Source of the DNA: Anseranas semipalmata
Taxonomy: Eukaryota > Chordata > Aves > Anseriformes > Anseranatidae
Length of the DNA: 64,000 bases
Direction: 5' to 3'
NCBI GenBank assembly: GCA_013399115.1
Contig: VXAA01003986.1
Location: forward strand, 267,363-331,362
Shown here: piece by piece, positions 13,301 to 25,900 of the stretch
How the letters are laid out: every line of letters starts with the position of its first letter
Numbering within the stretch: the first letter of the stretch is position 1
Notes under the pieces: generated by a model
The model's input: only the letters and a program-made list of their open reading frames with translations
The model's database searches: none
What the model was told of the DNA's origin: nothing
Made by a program: the position numbers and the translations under genes

Positions 13301-16300
13301 TCTCTGTCAAAACCAGGAGCGGTTAAAAGCACCCACGAGCAGATTATTGGAGTGACTGCAGCTAAGGCAGCTTGCTTGGTAATGAAAGGACCATCCTCTG
13401 TCTGACTGTCTGACATAACACACTTTCCTCTCTCAACATTTCAGCCCACTGGAAACTGTCCGAGCAGGTAATTCTGGGTATGGAACACCCCTTTGAGTTG
13501 CTTTTCTTCAGCAGAAATGAACCACGGAAATATGTGGTAGGCCATCAGACAACGAGTGTTCAACAATATGAGCTCCTTAAATATGTCTTGAGTGCTGTCC
13601 TTACTTGGACTAATTTTAATTTTTTTAATGAGGAGTTTAACTCTGAATGTTTATGAATCTTTGCAGTTGGTGCCTTTAGCAACTCCTGCTGTTAGAGCTG
13701 ATTTAAAAATTTAGCATTTTAGAGATACGTCAAAAGTTTGAACTTGTCAAAATCTCAGTATATAAAAACTAGGAGAACTACAGAATTGCTAATTTTCAAA
13801 TGCCCTCTCATTTGGCAGTCTGACTGCGAGAAAAGACAATAAAGAAAAATCAGTGTTATTGCCATGGTAAGTCAATTGTGTGGCAGGGGAACAGCAGGCC
13901 TAGCACATAAAAATGTCATCATTTATTTTCTGAATTTTCCAAATGATGAAATCCCTTTCAATTTTACAGCATTCTCCCTATGCTCGTGACTTAACGTTGT
14001 TTAGGTGCAAGATCATATCCACATCAGCTCTCATTTCAAAGTGGGCATCCAGTTATTTTTACCAACTTTACCAATACTTTTCTACTTAGCCAAAAGCATT
14101 AAAAATTAAAAGATATACAGAGAAAAGAAAAAAGGCTGAAAATGTGTCTCAGGCAATTAAAAAATGTTACTGATTTATTTTCCAACTCATCTGTCCAGGC
14201 AGTATTGATGTATTTCTCAGGGCATCTTCCCCTTGCCTGTTCCTCTCAAGAGCATGACTTTCAGAAAATTCCTAATTTCAATCACGTCCTGCAACAAAGC
14301 TCCAAATAGAAAATTAGAAGCAGTACAAGAGACAATGTCACTGAAGAGTGACAACCTTGAAGGACTTTGCTGTAAAATTCAGGAGATGTTAGGGCTGATG
14401 CCTCCAAGCCTGTGTAGCTCTGGCACATCCAGCTCATAGTTACCAAAGAAACTAGCCTGCAGCACGTAGCCCAAAGTCTTCGTGTGCATCCTTACGGACT
14501 TCACAGGGGTAAGTATGCACTGAGCTACTTCATTACCCAACACCAGAGATCCTCTGGGTACTCTGAGCCTCTTGGGCTGCCCCACGTCGGCTCAGTCTGC
14601 ATGGGCTCCTACCTCAGGTGGCTCCAGAGCAGATGATTTAGGACCTTTAGTTCCTCCATCAGTCAACGTCAGAGGTGGGTGCTCCTGGAGAGGATGAACA
14701 CTGGGAGTGTGGATATGCCCCCTTGTTTCTTTGAAGGGCCACACATCTCTGTGTATGTCATGGTTTTGTCTGCCTTTCCTTGAGGTGGTAAGTGCCATGA
14801 GGCTGCGGTGGTGGGTTTCTTCCATGACATCTCTCCAGTGATCTGAGGCAGAAGCCTATGCCTCCTGCTCATGCATGATGCAGTCATCAGCATATGGAAT
14901 ATAAGCATGGTTGTAAACAAGAATGCATTGAGAGGAGGCTCCGTGTCATGGGTTACACCATGAGTCAAGCACTGGGAATTATGCATGCCCGTGTGTGGTG
15001 GAAAGATGTCAGGAAGCATTTTTGTGAGGAGACCTTAGCTGGGCCGTGTGAAGGGCCAGAGCCATCCTTGGCCAACAGATCATGAAGCAGGTGATGGAGG
15101 CAAAGGATGGAGGTGTGAGGCTGGAGCTGGGCTGATCATTGCTGTTGGTAGGCCATCACTAGAGGGAGACGAAGGTCTACCCTATGGTTGGTGGGTGTTC
15201 ACCTCTGGTTGGAATATAGGAAAGATAAGCGTTAACATAGCATTTTCCTCTTTATTTGGCAAAAAGTATTTGGGGCCCAGATCAGGGGGACAGTTTGATG
15301 TGATTACCACCATCATGCAGTATAGCCTGTGTGGATGGTGCATCACGCCCTCAGGATCTCCTCCCAGTTTAACACCATGGACCTGGTTCAAATTCTTAGC
15401 AAGCAATACCATTTGTCTGCTTTTATGATATGACTGAGAGAGGATTTGCTCTGGTCTCAGTGGAGAAATGTCTACATCTGAATCACATCCATTAGGCTTC
15501 AGATACCAGCTGGGGCTTTGCCACTCAGTAAACTATTGCTGCTATGCTTTTATGCTTTAAACAAAATGAAAATCAAAATTTTATATATTAGGCTTGGAGT
15601 TTTCCTCTGTTTCTCATGACGGCCAAAATGGGATTTGCTCTGAAGGCTAATCTTGCTTTTGTCCCTGTGTGTGCCAGCAGTGTGCTGGAGAGGAGGCTCA
15701 GCCGAAATGTGCTCAATGTGTGCCAGAGTGGCGTGGCTCAGCCATTGCTTTGCACCTTCACCTGGTGCCTTGGGGTTGGTCCAGGAGGACACCAGAGCGT
15801 GTCTGTGCCAGGCTGTCCCCCCATCATAAACCTCACTGTCACACCCAATGGAGACGTGGCCATGCAAAGACTAATTGCAGCGCAAGTCCAGTGTGTCATA
15901 CCAGGATAATCATACCTGTACAACAGGTGACACAGGCTCTGGGTTTCATGAACAACAAGCAAGTGGGGAAGGATCTCAGACAAAATCTCATAGCCAGATG
16001 GTCAGCTTCCTCTCCAAAGTGAAGTGTTATTTTTGTAAGAGAAAAGACAGATACATTGGCTAGGTTGAAACCTCTATGTCTATTTTACCTTGCAAGATAC
16101 TCTGCTGGTTGAAGTTCCTTACCAAAGCCTTCAAGCTTCTTTGTCTAATTCATGGTGCACTTTTCTGGCTCCTTCCCGGAGCATGCACGTGAACTGAAAT
16201 TTGTTTGCGGCTGGTGTTTGCTGGGTGCTCGTGGCCTCTCCACCACGCTGCTCCTCAGGGAGCAGCAGCTGCAGAAATATTTGCATTGCAACCTGATGAG

Positions 16301-18480
16301 GCTCATAAAGCACTGCTAGTGTAAACACGATCAGATTTACAAAACGATATGTGTCCAGCAGCTACTGAGGGCTGCTGTTGATGGAGACTGTGACAACCAC
16401 CATCTGTCATTTGGTAAAAGGGCATAGCTGGCGTCTCAGGCCAGCCCTCGTTCTTACGCAGCCGTTGGGATGTGGGTCCTGCTGTGATGCAGCCAGGCTG
16501 AGCGTGCTGGAGAGATGCCACCAAGCTTTGTTCCCCCTGGTCTATGCAGGGGAAGCAGCAGAGAAGGGTATGGGGCTGGGGGTTAGGAAGGCTCTGCCTT
16601 GGCCCTGTCTCCACCTCAGTGTGCCAGTCACTGGTGGAGAAAATTATTGATTTATTAGCTTTTGCGTCAGATTTTGGTGCTGCAGCTGGCCTCCGCTCCT
16701 GAGTTTCCCAAGGTCCATCCTCCCATGTACCCAAGCCAAACCATTCCCTGGTGGGGCAGCAGCAACATCTCCCGACAGCACACCCAGCCCCTCCTGCCTC
16801 CTGGGCCTGAATTGCTGATTTTAAAAGACTGTTTGTGCCATGCATGTGCCACACTGTGGTATGTCATTTGTCAGGTGAGATTTGCAGGCACTTGGCTCTG
16901 CTTGACAGGGTGCACCCAGAAGACTTTTGCACACACCCTGCACGGGTGCAGTTGTCTCCTGCATATCAACAAAACCAGCCCAATGCTATTCTTTATGTGC
17001 ATAAAAATAAAAGTGTTGGCCTGTTAATCAATTCGCTGTGCAGAGTAATTAGGACAGGTTTTCAAAGCAAAGAATAGAGAATTAAGGGTTAGAATAGAAC
17101 AGAAGGGTGAGAACAGAGAATTAATTCCTTGCACAGTGTTTTTAAAATTCACCCTACAAATCACGCTCTTTCCAGGTCCCAACAAAATCTAATCAGCAGT
17201 TAATCTTGTTGCAAGATAACTTCATCAGCCAAAGCACCTTGTGATGGATTCATTTAACCACAGTATTAGTTCATCAAAACACAGCCTCATTACAGGCTAA
17301 TCTCCTCCCTAGCCCCAGAAGGAGTCACAGACATGACAACCCATCTCCTTCCAGCTCTGGTGGGGCTGTGAAAATACCTGTCAGGCCATGGAAGATTCAG
17401 TGTGACACCAACCGCCTGGTCCAGCCACCCACCTTCCTCACTGGCCATGCCGTGTGCTGAACTGCACCACTGGGAGAAGAGCAAAGAGTGCTGGAAAGGA
17501 TCATCTGAAATAGCTCCTTCATTTCAAATGCTTCCTTCAGGTGCGTGCAGGGCACCTGAGCACCCCTACAGCCTCATAGGGTGCTGCTGAATGTATCAGT
17601 CATCACTGCTGACCTGGACTTTGCAAGTTAGAGGAGCTCCTGAGGCACTGCTCCACCATCAGCCACCTCTCCTAGCACCGCTCCTGGCCCCTTGGTGAGG
17701 CCCAAGGGCTGTGCTCCCCATGGGGCTCCTTGCAAGCCAAGCCCCATCCGTACGTGCCCTGCTGTGACAGAGCACACTGTAAATTACTGGATGCTTTTGG
17801 GGCTGTGGGGTTTCAGCAGGGAACAGCCCTTTCAATTTAAGCCAGCATGTCATTACCTCTGCAAAACTGCACGAGCAGCTGATGGGGCAGTTCTGTACTG
17901 CTGTCAGCCAAAACGGGAGCTCTGAACGTGCCTCTCGCTGCCTAGTTTGTAACAATCGGAAAAACATGCATCAAAGGCACCCAAATGCTGCAGTGGTCTG
18001 TCAACAGAATGGCCCAAAAGGATAAATTTTCTTGGCCAATTCAAAATAAAGATGTACTCCACCAGTATTGTTTACCGTATTTTTAAATCTACAAAAACAG
18101 TGCTGCTTTATCTAGTAGGTAGATGAGGATGAAGAACCGTGGATGAAAGAGCACAGCAGCAGTGCTCTTTGCCTGCCTCTCATGCAGGCCTGAGAAGAAG
18201 CTGGTGACTGCAGCCAGCTGCCCTTGAATGTCACCCCAGAGAAAGGGAAGTCCTTTAACACGGTCTTTTTACCAGAAAGCTGTTCTGCAAGGCCCCCTCA
18301 GGAACATCTGCTCACGTTCAAGGTCCACTTCAAGTTCATCCTCAGCCTGGTCAACCACATGCACCATCCTTGCCCTGCTGTTACACCATCGTGCTCCCAG
18401 CAAAACCATCCACCCTGCTATTGAAGGTGTAACTAGTGCCCATCCCAACTCCTTTTCTGCCAGGCTAAGGTGAAATGCAC
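10379..18480. other. Unique non-coding DNA
   Basis: No supported gene. Open frames such as 16303-16854 (minus, 183 codons) and 10904-11305 (minus, 133 codons) have no recognisable domains and coincide with GC-rich local sequence, so I treat them as chance. About 10690-10860 is AT-rich with TAAT, AATAATG-type and CCAAT-like words and could be a regulatory element. This is composition only. Confidence 0.5.
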
Positions 18481-18529
18481 TGGGAATCCCTCTCTGATTC
18501 TGTGATTCTATGGGAATCCCTCTGTGATT
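18481..18529 (+). repeat. Imperfect 19-bp direct repeat
   Basis: The word TGGGAATCCCTCTCTGATT at 18481-18499 recurs at 18511-18529 with one change. The copies are separated by CTGTGATTCTA, which is close to the CR1 terminal octamer. It may be the last vestige of a CR1 3' end that duplicated locally, or simply a replication-slippage duplication. Confidence 0.6.
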
Positions 18530-18990
18530 ACTTCTCTCTGTGGGCATCACGGACAGACAACAGGGTTTACAAGGCTAGAGTAGGATTCAAATTCCAGGTT
18601 AAGAAGCCTAAGTGTATGTGTCAGTACTGCCTCGAGTCAGTGGACTCTGGAGAGCTCTTCAGTCCACCATAAAGCAAACAAACACCTACACTTGCTCTGC
18701 TGACTTATTCCATTGACAGGAATGGGAGCTGAGACTCCTAACTCACATGGAGACGCCTACGTGGTGACACCTCATTGTAGGTGTTTCGTTTGGGAAGTTG
18801 AGTCCCTCGCTGGAGGGCAAAGCAAGGATTTATGGGATTGCAACCATTGGACTTCTAATCAAGGAAGGAAATAGTGCAAGTGTCAGTTGCCTGCATCCCG
18901 TAGGAGGAGATCTGACCTCAGAGCCACACACAGATCACGGTTATCATGGAGGGTAAAGACACTGAACATTGACATTTTCAGGACAATGGA

Positions 18991-19070
18991 GTTTGGGCTT
19001 GAGGATGGCAAAATACAGCTGGGTTTTGGGCTTGAGGATGGCATTAAGACCAACCCAAAATACAGCTGGG
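18991..19070 (+). repeat. Tandem duplication of about 33 bp with an internal insertion
   Basis: The segment at 18991-19023 (GTTTGGGCTTGAGGATGGCA then AAATACAGCTGGG) is repeated at 19024-19070. The second copy has 14 extra bases (TTAAGACCAACCCA) inserted in its middle. The two halves are otherwise nearly identical, so the duplication is recent. No coding function is apparent. Confidence 0.8.
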
Positions 19071-21504
19071 AAAGGAAAAAAAGACAGGACTTTATGGTAA
19101 GTGACCACCACTATTTGTCACATGTCGTAAGAAAATTCATTGTTTCTGGATCTGTAGCCCCAAATCCTTGCCTGACTACAGTCTCATGTGCCTAACATCA
19201 AGTTATAACATCAGATCAGAGGCAGCAGGGTCTGAAGACAAAGTGTAGCGGTGAGGCAGCTTGGCGAGGGGGAAAGGCTGATCCAGCTGAGCGCTGCGGA
19301 GGTCAGCAGCTCATGGTCGGAACCAGCCCCATGGCAAACAGACCGTGACAAGCCCCAGATTGTCAAGGAAGTTGGTGCCTTGGGAACGAGTCGGTGTGGA
19401 GATGGTAGATGACGTCTGTGGAGGGAATGTGAGGACTTGCAGTTTTTCTTGGAAGAAGCAGAGGAATGTCAAGGCGACAGGGAAATGGAAGTGAACGCAG
19501 AGGAACCTGGTTTTTTGTCCTACCCTTCGGGGAAGGTCTTAGCATTGCAGGTGGGAGATGTGGCCATTGCAGCAGCATGGCAGCATGGGAATGGGAAGCA
19601 GAAGTGGACACAGCATCTTCCCAGGTGCCTCAGGTTTGTGGGCTGGCCAGGATTCATCCCACCACGGTGAGCCACGGGCTCTCCTGGGCGATGACACCGC
19701 ATTTCCTCTGTGCCACAGCTGCGAATATTGCATGTCAAAGCTGTCATCGCCTTGTCCTCACTGATGGTGCTCCGAGCAAGTCGCATGCTGGGTAAGAGCA
19801 TTGTTACTTAGCAACTTCAACTGGCTTTGTAAATGAAGTGGCGTGGAGGACTCTTCTGCAAAGGGAGGAGAACAGTGCTTTAAGTAGGCTCTGTCCCTCT
19901 GCTTTTACCTAGGCATTTGCTAAAGCTGCTTCTTTGTATTTTCTCATCTGCATGTCAGTTTTTCTTAATCTTAGATCCCAAGCTTTGGCGAATTCTGCCA
20001 GCTCTATAAGCAGCAAGAACTACAAAGTCGATGTGTTTGACAGAGGCTCTGACATACTTTGATAGAGATATGAGTAAATAACAATAAAGTTGTTAGTTAA
20101 GCTCTGTGCATTTTGTGTGTGAATACACAGGTGTCTGTAAAACAACAGTTATGGGTTCAAAAGAACAACAACTGTCAAATTAATGTCCTGTTGGTATCTG
20201 TTCATTACTTTGTCAGTAAGACCAGGCAGGCCCTGGAGCCATGAGATTAAGAAAGTGAATGACCCTAAATGATGATTTTAACTCTACCAAAATTTATGTC
20301 ATAACTTCAAATTAACCTTCAATGTATAAAAGTTGTTCATACAAAGACTCCACTTCCCTCTGCTCATTCTAGGGAGAGGAACTGGTCTCTGTTTTTATTT
20401 TGGGAGACGGGAGCCCCTGCAGCAAGCAGAGCTATGAAGGTAGCGCTACGGGATGGGACAGGCCTCCTGCAGCCTCGAGTCTGAAGGTGGGGAAGCAGCA
20501 GTTCTGAGTACGGCACCGCTGGGCAGCGAACAGCCTCCTGGTCTGTCTTCATGAGACAGGAGGAGCTACAGCCCAGAATCATGAGGTCTGGCAAAACTGA
20601 TACCTCATGAAGTCACTCCAGCAATGTTGAAGTGCCCATTGCTTCAGGCACGCTCTAAAGGTCATCTGAAGCACTACACGCACTAAAGGTACATAAACCT
20701 GTCCGTATAGAGGACAGTCCCCTTCCCTGGCCTCCAGCACCTCACACAAGGCTCACAGGACCCAACTCAAGGTCCACAGCCCTGAGCATCATCCTGAAGG
20801 TGGGGGCGTTTGGCTTTCTGAAGAACCAAGCGGGTTGTTCCTACTCGTAAAACACAACAAGATACAGCGAGGCAACACCCTGCATAATAGAAATGCTTGG
20901 AGCACTTTCTCAGGGCTGGAATGAAAACTAAATTGGGCTGTTCTGTATTCTGCTCTGCTCACCAAGCCGCAAGATGTTGCACAACTGCTGCTTCCTTTTC
21001 CAGACATGTTTCCAAAGGGATCGGTTAGTGCTGATGCTATGGAGATCGCCATGCTGTTAATGTGAGATGTTCCCCAGGGGTTAGCGGTGCTCAGGGAGCT
21101 CTGTGCAAGGAGCTCCTTGTAAAGGAACTTGTCCGAATCCCAGCACTGGGACTGCAGAAGACACCCAGGTGGGAGGGAAGGCAGACATCGGTATCGGTGG
21201 CACATGGAGCAACAACTTTGTCCCACGCAAGAACTGTGACCGGTCGAACTGAACAAGCAGACAGCAGGTTGCAAGGAGGTTGTTACTTGTGCAGCATGTT
21301 ATTAAGCTGTGGTGGGCCACAGGATGTGGCAGGTACCAGAAGATCCCAAGGGCAAGCAGACATGAGCACGGCAGAAGAGCCCTGTATCGATCATCTGACA
21401 CAAAGACACTCCCTCGGGTTTTGGAAGGTCCCAAATCACAGATCACTGCACCGTGAGGCGTATCTGGGGAAAATGTCACCACTTGTCCTGCTCTCCCTTA
21501 AGTT
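19071..21504. other. Unique non-coding DNA
   Basis: No supported gene. Overlapping open frames on both strands at 19430-19800 and 20790-21520 mutually shadow each other and carry no motif I recognise. Confidence 0.5.
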
Positions 21505-21586
21505 AGGCATTTGTTATTGACTACCGCTGGAGATGGGATACAGGCCTGGGTGGTGCCTTGCCTGAGACAGTCATTCTCCTGTTCTT
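21505..21586 (+). repeat. Ancient LINE-like 3' tail (candidate)
   Basis: The wording TTGTTATTGACTACCGCTGG followed by AGATGGGATACAGGCCTGGG resembles the tail of an old amniote interspersed repeat. In better-preserved copies it reads roughly ...CACTGTCGGAGACAGGATACTGGGCTAGATGGACC... and ends in ATTCTTATGTTCTT. Here the end is TCATTCTCCTGTTCTTA. The match is from memory and the copy is strongly diverged, so the assignment is tentative. Confidence 0.45.
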
Positions 21587-22100
21587 ACCTCAGGACAGTC
21601 AGATTTTGAGTAAAAGAGTAAACAACTTTAGAATATTCCAAAATGCTATTTACCAAAATGCTGAGGGCAGCCAGAATCACAGATTTGGACTTGGGCGCCT
21701 AAATTCTTTGTGTGTCTCACCTGAAACACTTGTATTACCTACTGACTCACTAATGACTTCATTAATTCTTTTCAGTTTTTGGAAACCCATCTTTTCCAGG
21801 ATCCAGTCCATTGTCTTGTCACCATGGTGTACATTCTTTAATACTAAAATTAAAAATTTACTTTTGCTGCCTTTAAATTATGATCAAGCTACCGAGTGGT
21901 TAAGGTCATGCTATATAGGTGATATGTCTAAACTATCACCATGCTAACAAACACTGTGTCTTCTGGATATTTTTCACCAATCATTTATATTTTCTCCTCG
22001 GTTTATGATTGCTGTATGATTTTATGATAAATATATTGGTAAGTCTTTTCCTGAAAGGAAAAAATAGCCGATAATTCCTAATTAAAAAGATTAACTTAAT

Positions 22101-22116
22101 TTAAGATTAATCTTAA
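22101..22116. repeat. Perfect 16-bp palindrome
   Basis: TTAAGATTAATCTTAA is its own reverse complement. It lies in a run of TTAAGATT words (22085-22130). TAATCTTA/TAAGATTA cores are homeodomain-like, but in AT-rich DNA this can be chance. Confidence 0.85.
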
Positions 22117-22150
22117 GATTTTAAGATTAGCCAGATAGTTTTTAATCTAT

Positions 22151-22188
22151 TTAATGTGATGTACTATTTTTAATGTGCTGTACCATTT
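22151..22188 (+). repeat. 19-bp tandem duplication
   Basis: TTAATGTGATGTACTATTT at 22151-22169 is followed directly by TTAATGTGCTGTACCATTT at 22170-22188, with two mismatches. A recent slippage-type duplication in AT-rich DNA. Confidence 0.85.
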
Positions 22189-22891
22189 CTTAATGCAAGT
22201 TTTAATAAAGTTTGAGCATAGCATGTGATGACGACAAACACTTAAAAAAGCGTAACTACAGTGCATTCAGTTAACCTCTTTCGGCTAAACCTGCTAGCTC
22301 ACCAAAGAATGCTATCAAACTAATGTAAGAAATAACTGTTCTCTATGAAAGCATCTTGATTATTGCCAGTATTTTTCAGCTCATAAATTCAGATGATCAT
22401 CTCATTTTCAAGAGAGACATGAAGGGTGGCTGCTGCAGGAGAAATCACAGAGGAACACAACAGCAGCAGCACTTGCAAGAGCATACAGAGGTGTCAGGAT
22501 TTCTTGGCAAGCTGTATCTATTTATGTCAAACCTAGTTTATATAAATAAAAATACATAAAACTAAACATATAAGTGTTGGAACACAGCTATCAGGGTGAA
22601 TCTAAAGAATAAGCAGTTGTGTCCTGTAAATCTGCAACTCAGAAAAGAATTTATAACTTATGAATAAATAGCTCAACATTATCTTTCCTTACACAATGTG
22701 GAAAAAAAGACTCATGAAAAAGATGATGGAAAAAGATTCATTAAAGGAAAAAATATGATAGCAGAGAGGTAATTTTTACTTTTATATGTATACCATTGAT
22801 GAGACTGGGTAGGAAAACTAAAATACTGAATGCTCTTTTCACTGGCAACATTTTTGAACTGATGTTTAATGACAGGAGAGGATTTAATGGG

Positions 22892-22907
22892 AAAAAAAAA
22901 AAAAAAA
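22892..22907 (+). repeat. A16 homopolymer
   Basis: A run of 16 A. No retrocopy body precedes it that I can recognise, so I call it a simple repeat and not a poly(A) tail. Confidence 0.9.
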
Positions 22908-25900
22908 CAGAAAGATCTGAGAAGTGAATAAGATACCTAAGTAGTACAAGAACTGAGAAGCTCCATCTGTCTAACTTCATCAAAAATAAGATCAAAAATT
23001 GGTCTGATCCCAGAGCATAAATATCCTTAAAGGAAGGAAACCCTGAGAACAAAGGGGACGTGAAATCAGAACCGACAGCTGGAAGTTAAAGCCAGACCAT
23101 TACCACTGAGGTACACAACACAACTTTTTCATGGGGAAGGCAATTAGCTACCAAGGCAAACTAACTAAGGATGGGGTCATCTCTTGGTGGTTTTCTGAGG
23201 AGTGAGAAGCAATGCCACCACTTGCTGCAGTCAATGTGATAACCCGCAAGTGGATTCCAGCCTAGAGACTGCTTTCTTCCGCCCTTTAACTGCTACAAAT
23301 CTAAGGCCCATCTGTGCTTCCTCTCTAGAAAGTGATGGAGGAACGACATCTTGAACCTCTAACCATAGCTGACCCTGCTAAAGCAAATGTGCCTCTTCTG
23401 GTGCACTTGTATAAAGGTGCTGGAGTTTGCAGCAGTTGCATGTAGAGCAATACCAATGCTGGGTTGCTGCAGACAGTGCTGCAGAAGCCGTGCAAGTGGG
23501 CTCAGCACCACGTGAAGTTCAGGGAGGTGCTTCCCAACATCCAGGCAGAATCCTGTCTGCAGCCTGCATCAGGAGTATGCAAACACTTCTCCACAAAGAA
23601 AAGCAAAGCACTTCAGGCTCGATAAAAGAGCACTGTGTTTCACAATGTTATTTTGGATATTGCCAAGCTACCCTAGTGGGCAGCACAGGTGATGGGTCAC
23701 TGGACACATGCAGAACATGAGAAATGAGTGATGTACCTTGAATTGAGAGGCATGGTTGACGGTTTTTGTTAGTTCCACCGAGCTGTAATCCCCTACCACA
23801 CTCTTCCCCTTGTACCTAGGAATTCGCATCTCATCCTGCCTTTTTTCCATAACAAATCCTATTATTATTTGGTGTACAAAGCAAAGACTGTATCATGCTT
23901 TTGGAGATGCCTACACTATATCCTCGCAGCTGTCAAATCCACTATCTGCAAAGCAGGTTTTATTTTTACCACACGCACTCAAGGAAACAGCTTACCCTAG
24001 TTATGGTTTTCAAGAACTGAGCCATAATATTTCAAATATGTGTACTATCATCGTGACAAGTCTGTCAGTCAGTCTGTCTTGGGAGCAGCTTTATTTTTCC
24101 TGCATTAGCTGTACTGTGATCAGACCTAAGAGCCTCAACGTGGCAGACGCTGCATGAAAAAGCAGTGAAAGCCCAGTCCCTGCCAAGGCTCATTCCATTC
24201 GCTGCAGTGCGAGAGCCTTTGAAAAGTCTGCTGGAGAAGAGGAGCTTCATCTGGTGAAGCCACGTACGCCATGCAAAGAAAGTACAAGAGGCTCCTGAAT
24301 ACACATGCTAATGCTTTACACCTATTTATTCATGTGGCAATTCAAAGCCTGACACAGGGGACAGCAGGACCCATTTCCCAGAGGACTGGGACTGGGGAGC
24401 CTGCAGCAGGCATGGCACCCGAGCCCCTGAGATGGGGGCTGGGGGAACACCCCCAACATGCAAACCGATGGAAAAGGAGTAAGGAAGCCTTTGGGTCCCT
24501 TCCAGCCAAATCAGGATCCCAAATCATACAGCAGGAGGGAAGAACGAGCAGGGGTTCTTTTCTACACAGGCACTTTTAATGAGAGATGATTCTTAAAACC
24601 CCTAGAAAATAGGTTATCATTTGTTCCAGGTTCTGGGAGATTGGTACAGACCCTGCCCAGAATTCAAATGCACAGTAAGCCTGTTGCTAGCGGGAGCTCT
24701 TTCCCATTTCTCCCCTGATAAGTGTAGGACAGAGAACCCCAAGAATTCTGCTCATCTCCAACACTTGTATCCCAAATTAGCTACTCCTGTTGTTCTCCCG
24801 CTGGCACCCTGGCATAGCCCCAGCGGAGCCGTCCCTCACTCAGCGCTGGAGCCAGCCACCAGGGATGCGAGAGCAGGACAGCCTGTCCCGTGGCACCGAC
24901 ACCTTGGTACTCACACGAGGAAGAGCGATGCTCGCCCCACGTGGCTTCCACGTGTGACCCGGGCAATATTCAGAGCGCAGTGAGCTCTGGCTGCCTTGAG
25001 AACAGTTTTCTTTAGTGGTCTCACAGCTGTGACAACACTGATATTAGTGCAAAGCAGAACACTGCTATGTGCGGCTGGAGCCCATGTTGTTCTCAAGAAC
25101 AAGTGCAACTGCTCAGAACCCTGCGTGCTGTATGGAGAGCTACCTGGCCTTGGCAGTGGCAAGCCATCGCCTCAAGTCACAGCGGAGGTTGCCAGACGTG
25201 CCGGTCGGTCGTGAATGATGACGTTAGAGGAGTGATGGCGTGAGTGGGGGCAGACCCACGTGGCTGATAAACACGGCATCGTCAAAGCCTGATGCAGCAC
25301 AAAGCAGAATGGTGACCCAGCTCGCCTCTGTGTGCTCGGGACACACAGCCTCCCAGAGGCACGAGGTCCAAATGCCACCTGATTTGGGTCCCACCCGGCC
25401 AAACTCCTTCGGTTCTTTTATTACCATCTCATTAGTCCACTGAAGTCGCAGAGCTCCTTCCCCACTTGCCGCCCCGGTCCCTCTGGCTGGTGGCTACATT
25501 ACACAAATGAATGTTTGGATACTAAACACGTGCAGAAAATAGAGACAGAATCCAAAATACTACCCTAGACTGCAAAGATGCATGCAATTTGGGACAGAGC
25601 AGAATATGACAGTGCAACATCTGAAAGAACAAAGTGCTACGGCACACTTGCAAATGAGACATTGCAAGGAAGGAGGGAGGAGGTTGTTAAAAGTAATAAT
25701 ATGTTCTTATTCTTTCCACAGAGACCCAGTTTGCCATGTAATAATACAGACAATAGCTTTATCTACCTTTTGCAGCTGGCAGGCAGAGTATGTGTAGCAA
25801 CATTACCCCCTACAGTTCAGCAGTATGTTCCCACGTTAAGCTTTGGGTACGGCTCTGGGTTTTGCTTATCTTAAGCTAACAAGTGAACTTCTTATTTTAT

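Noticed and set aside
16303..16854. 183-codon minus-strand frame
   Set aside because: No recognisable motif and opposed by plus-strand frames. Length is explainable by local GC content.
20789..21520. 161- and 152-codon frames on opposite strands
   Set aside because: Mutual shadows without motifs. The right end runs into the ancient repeat tail.
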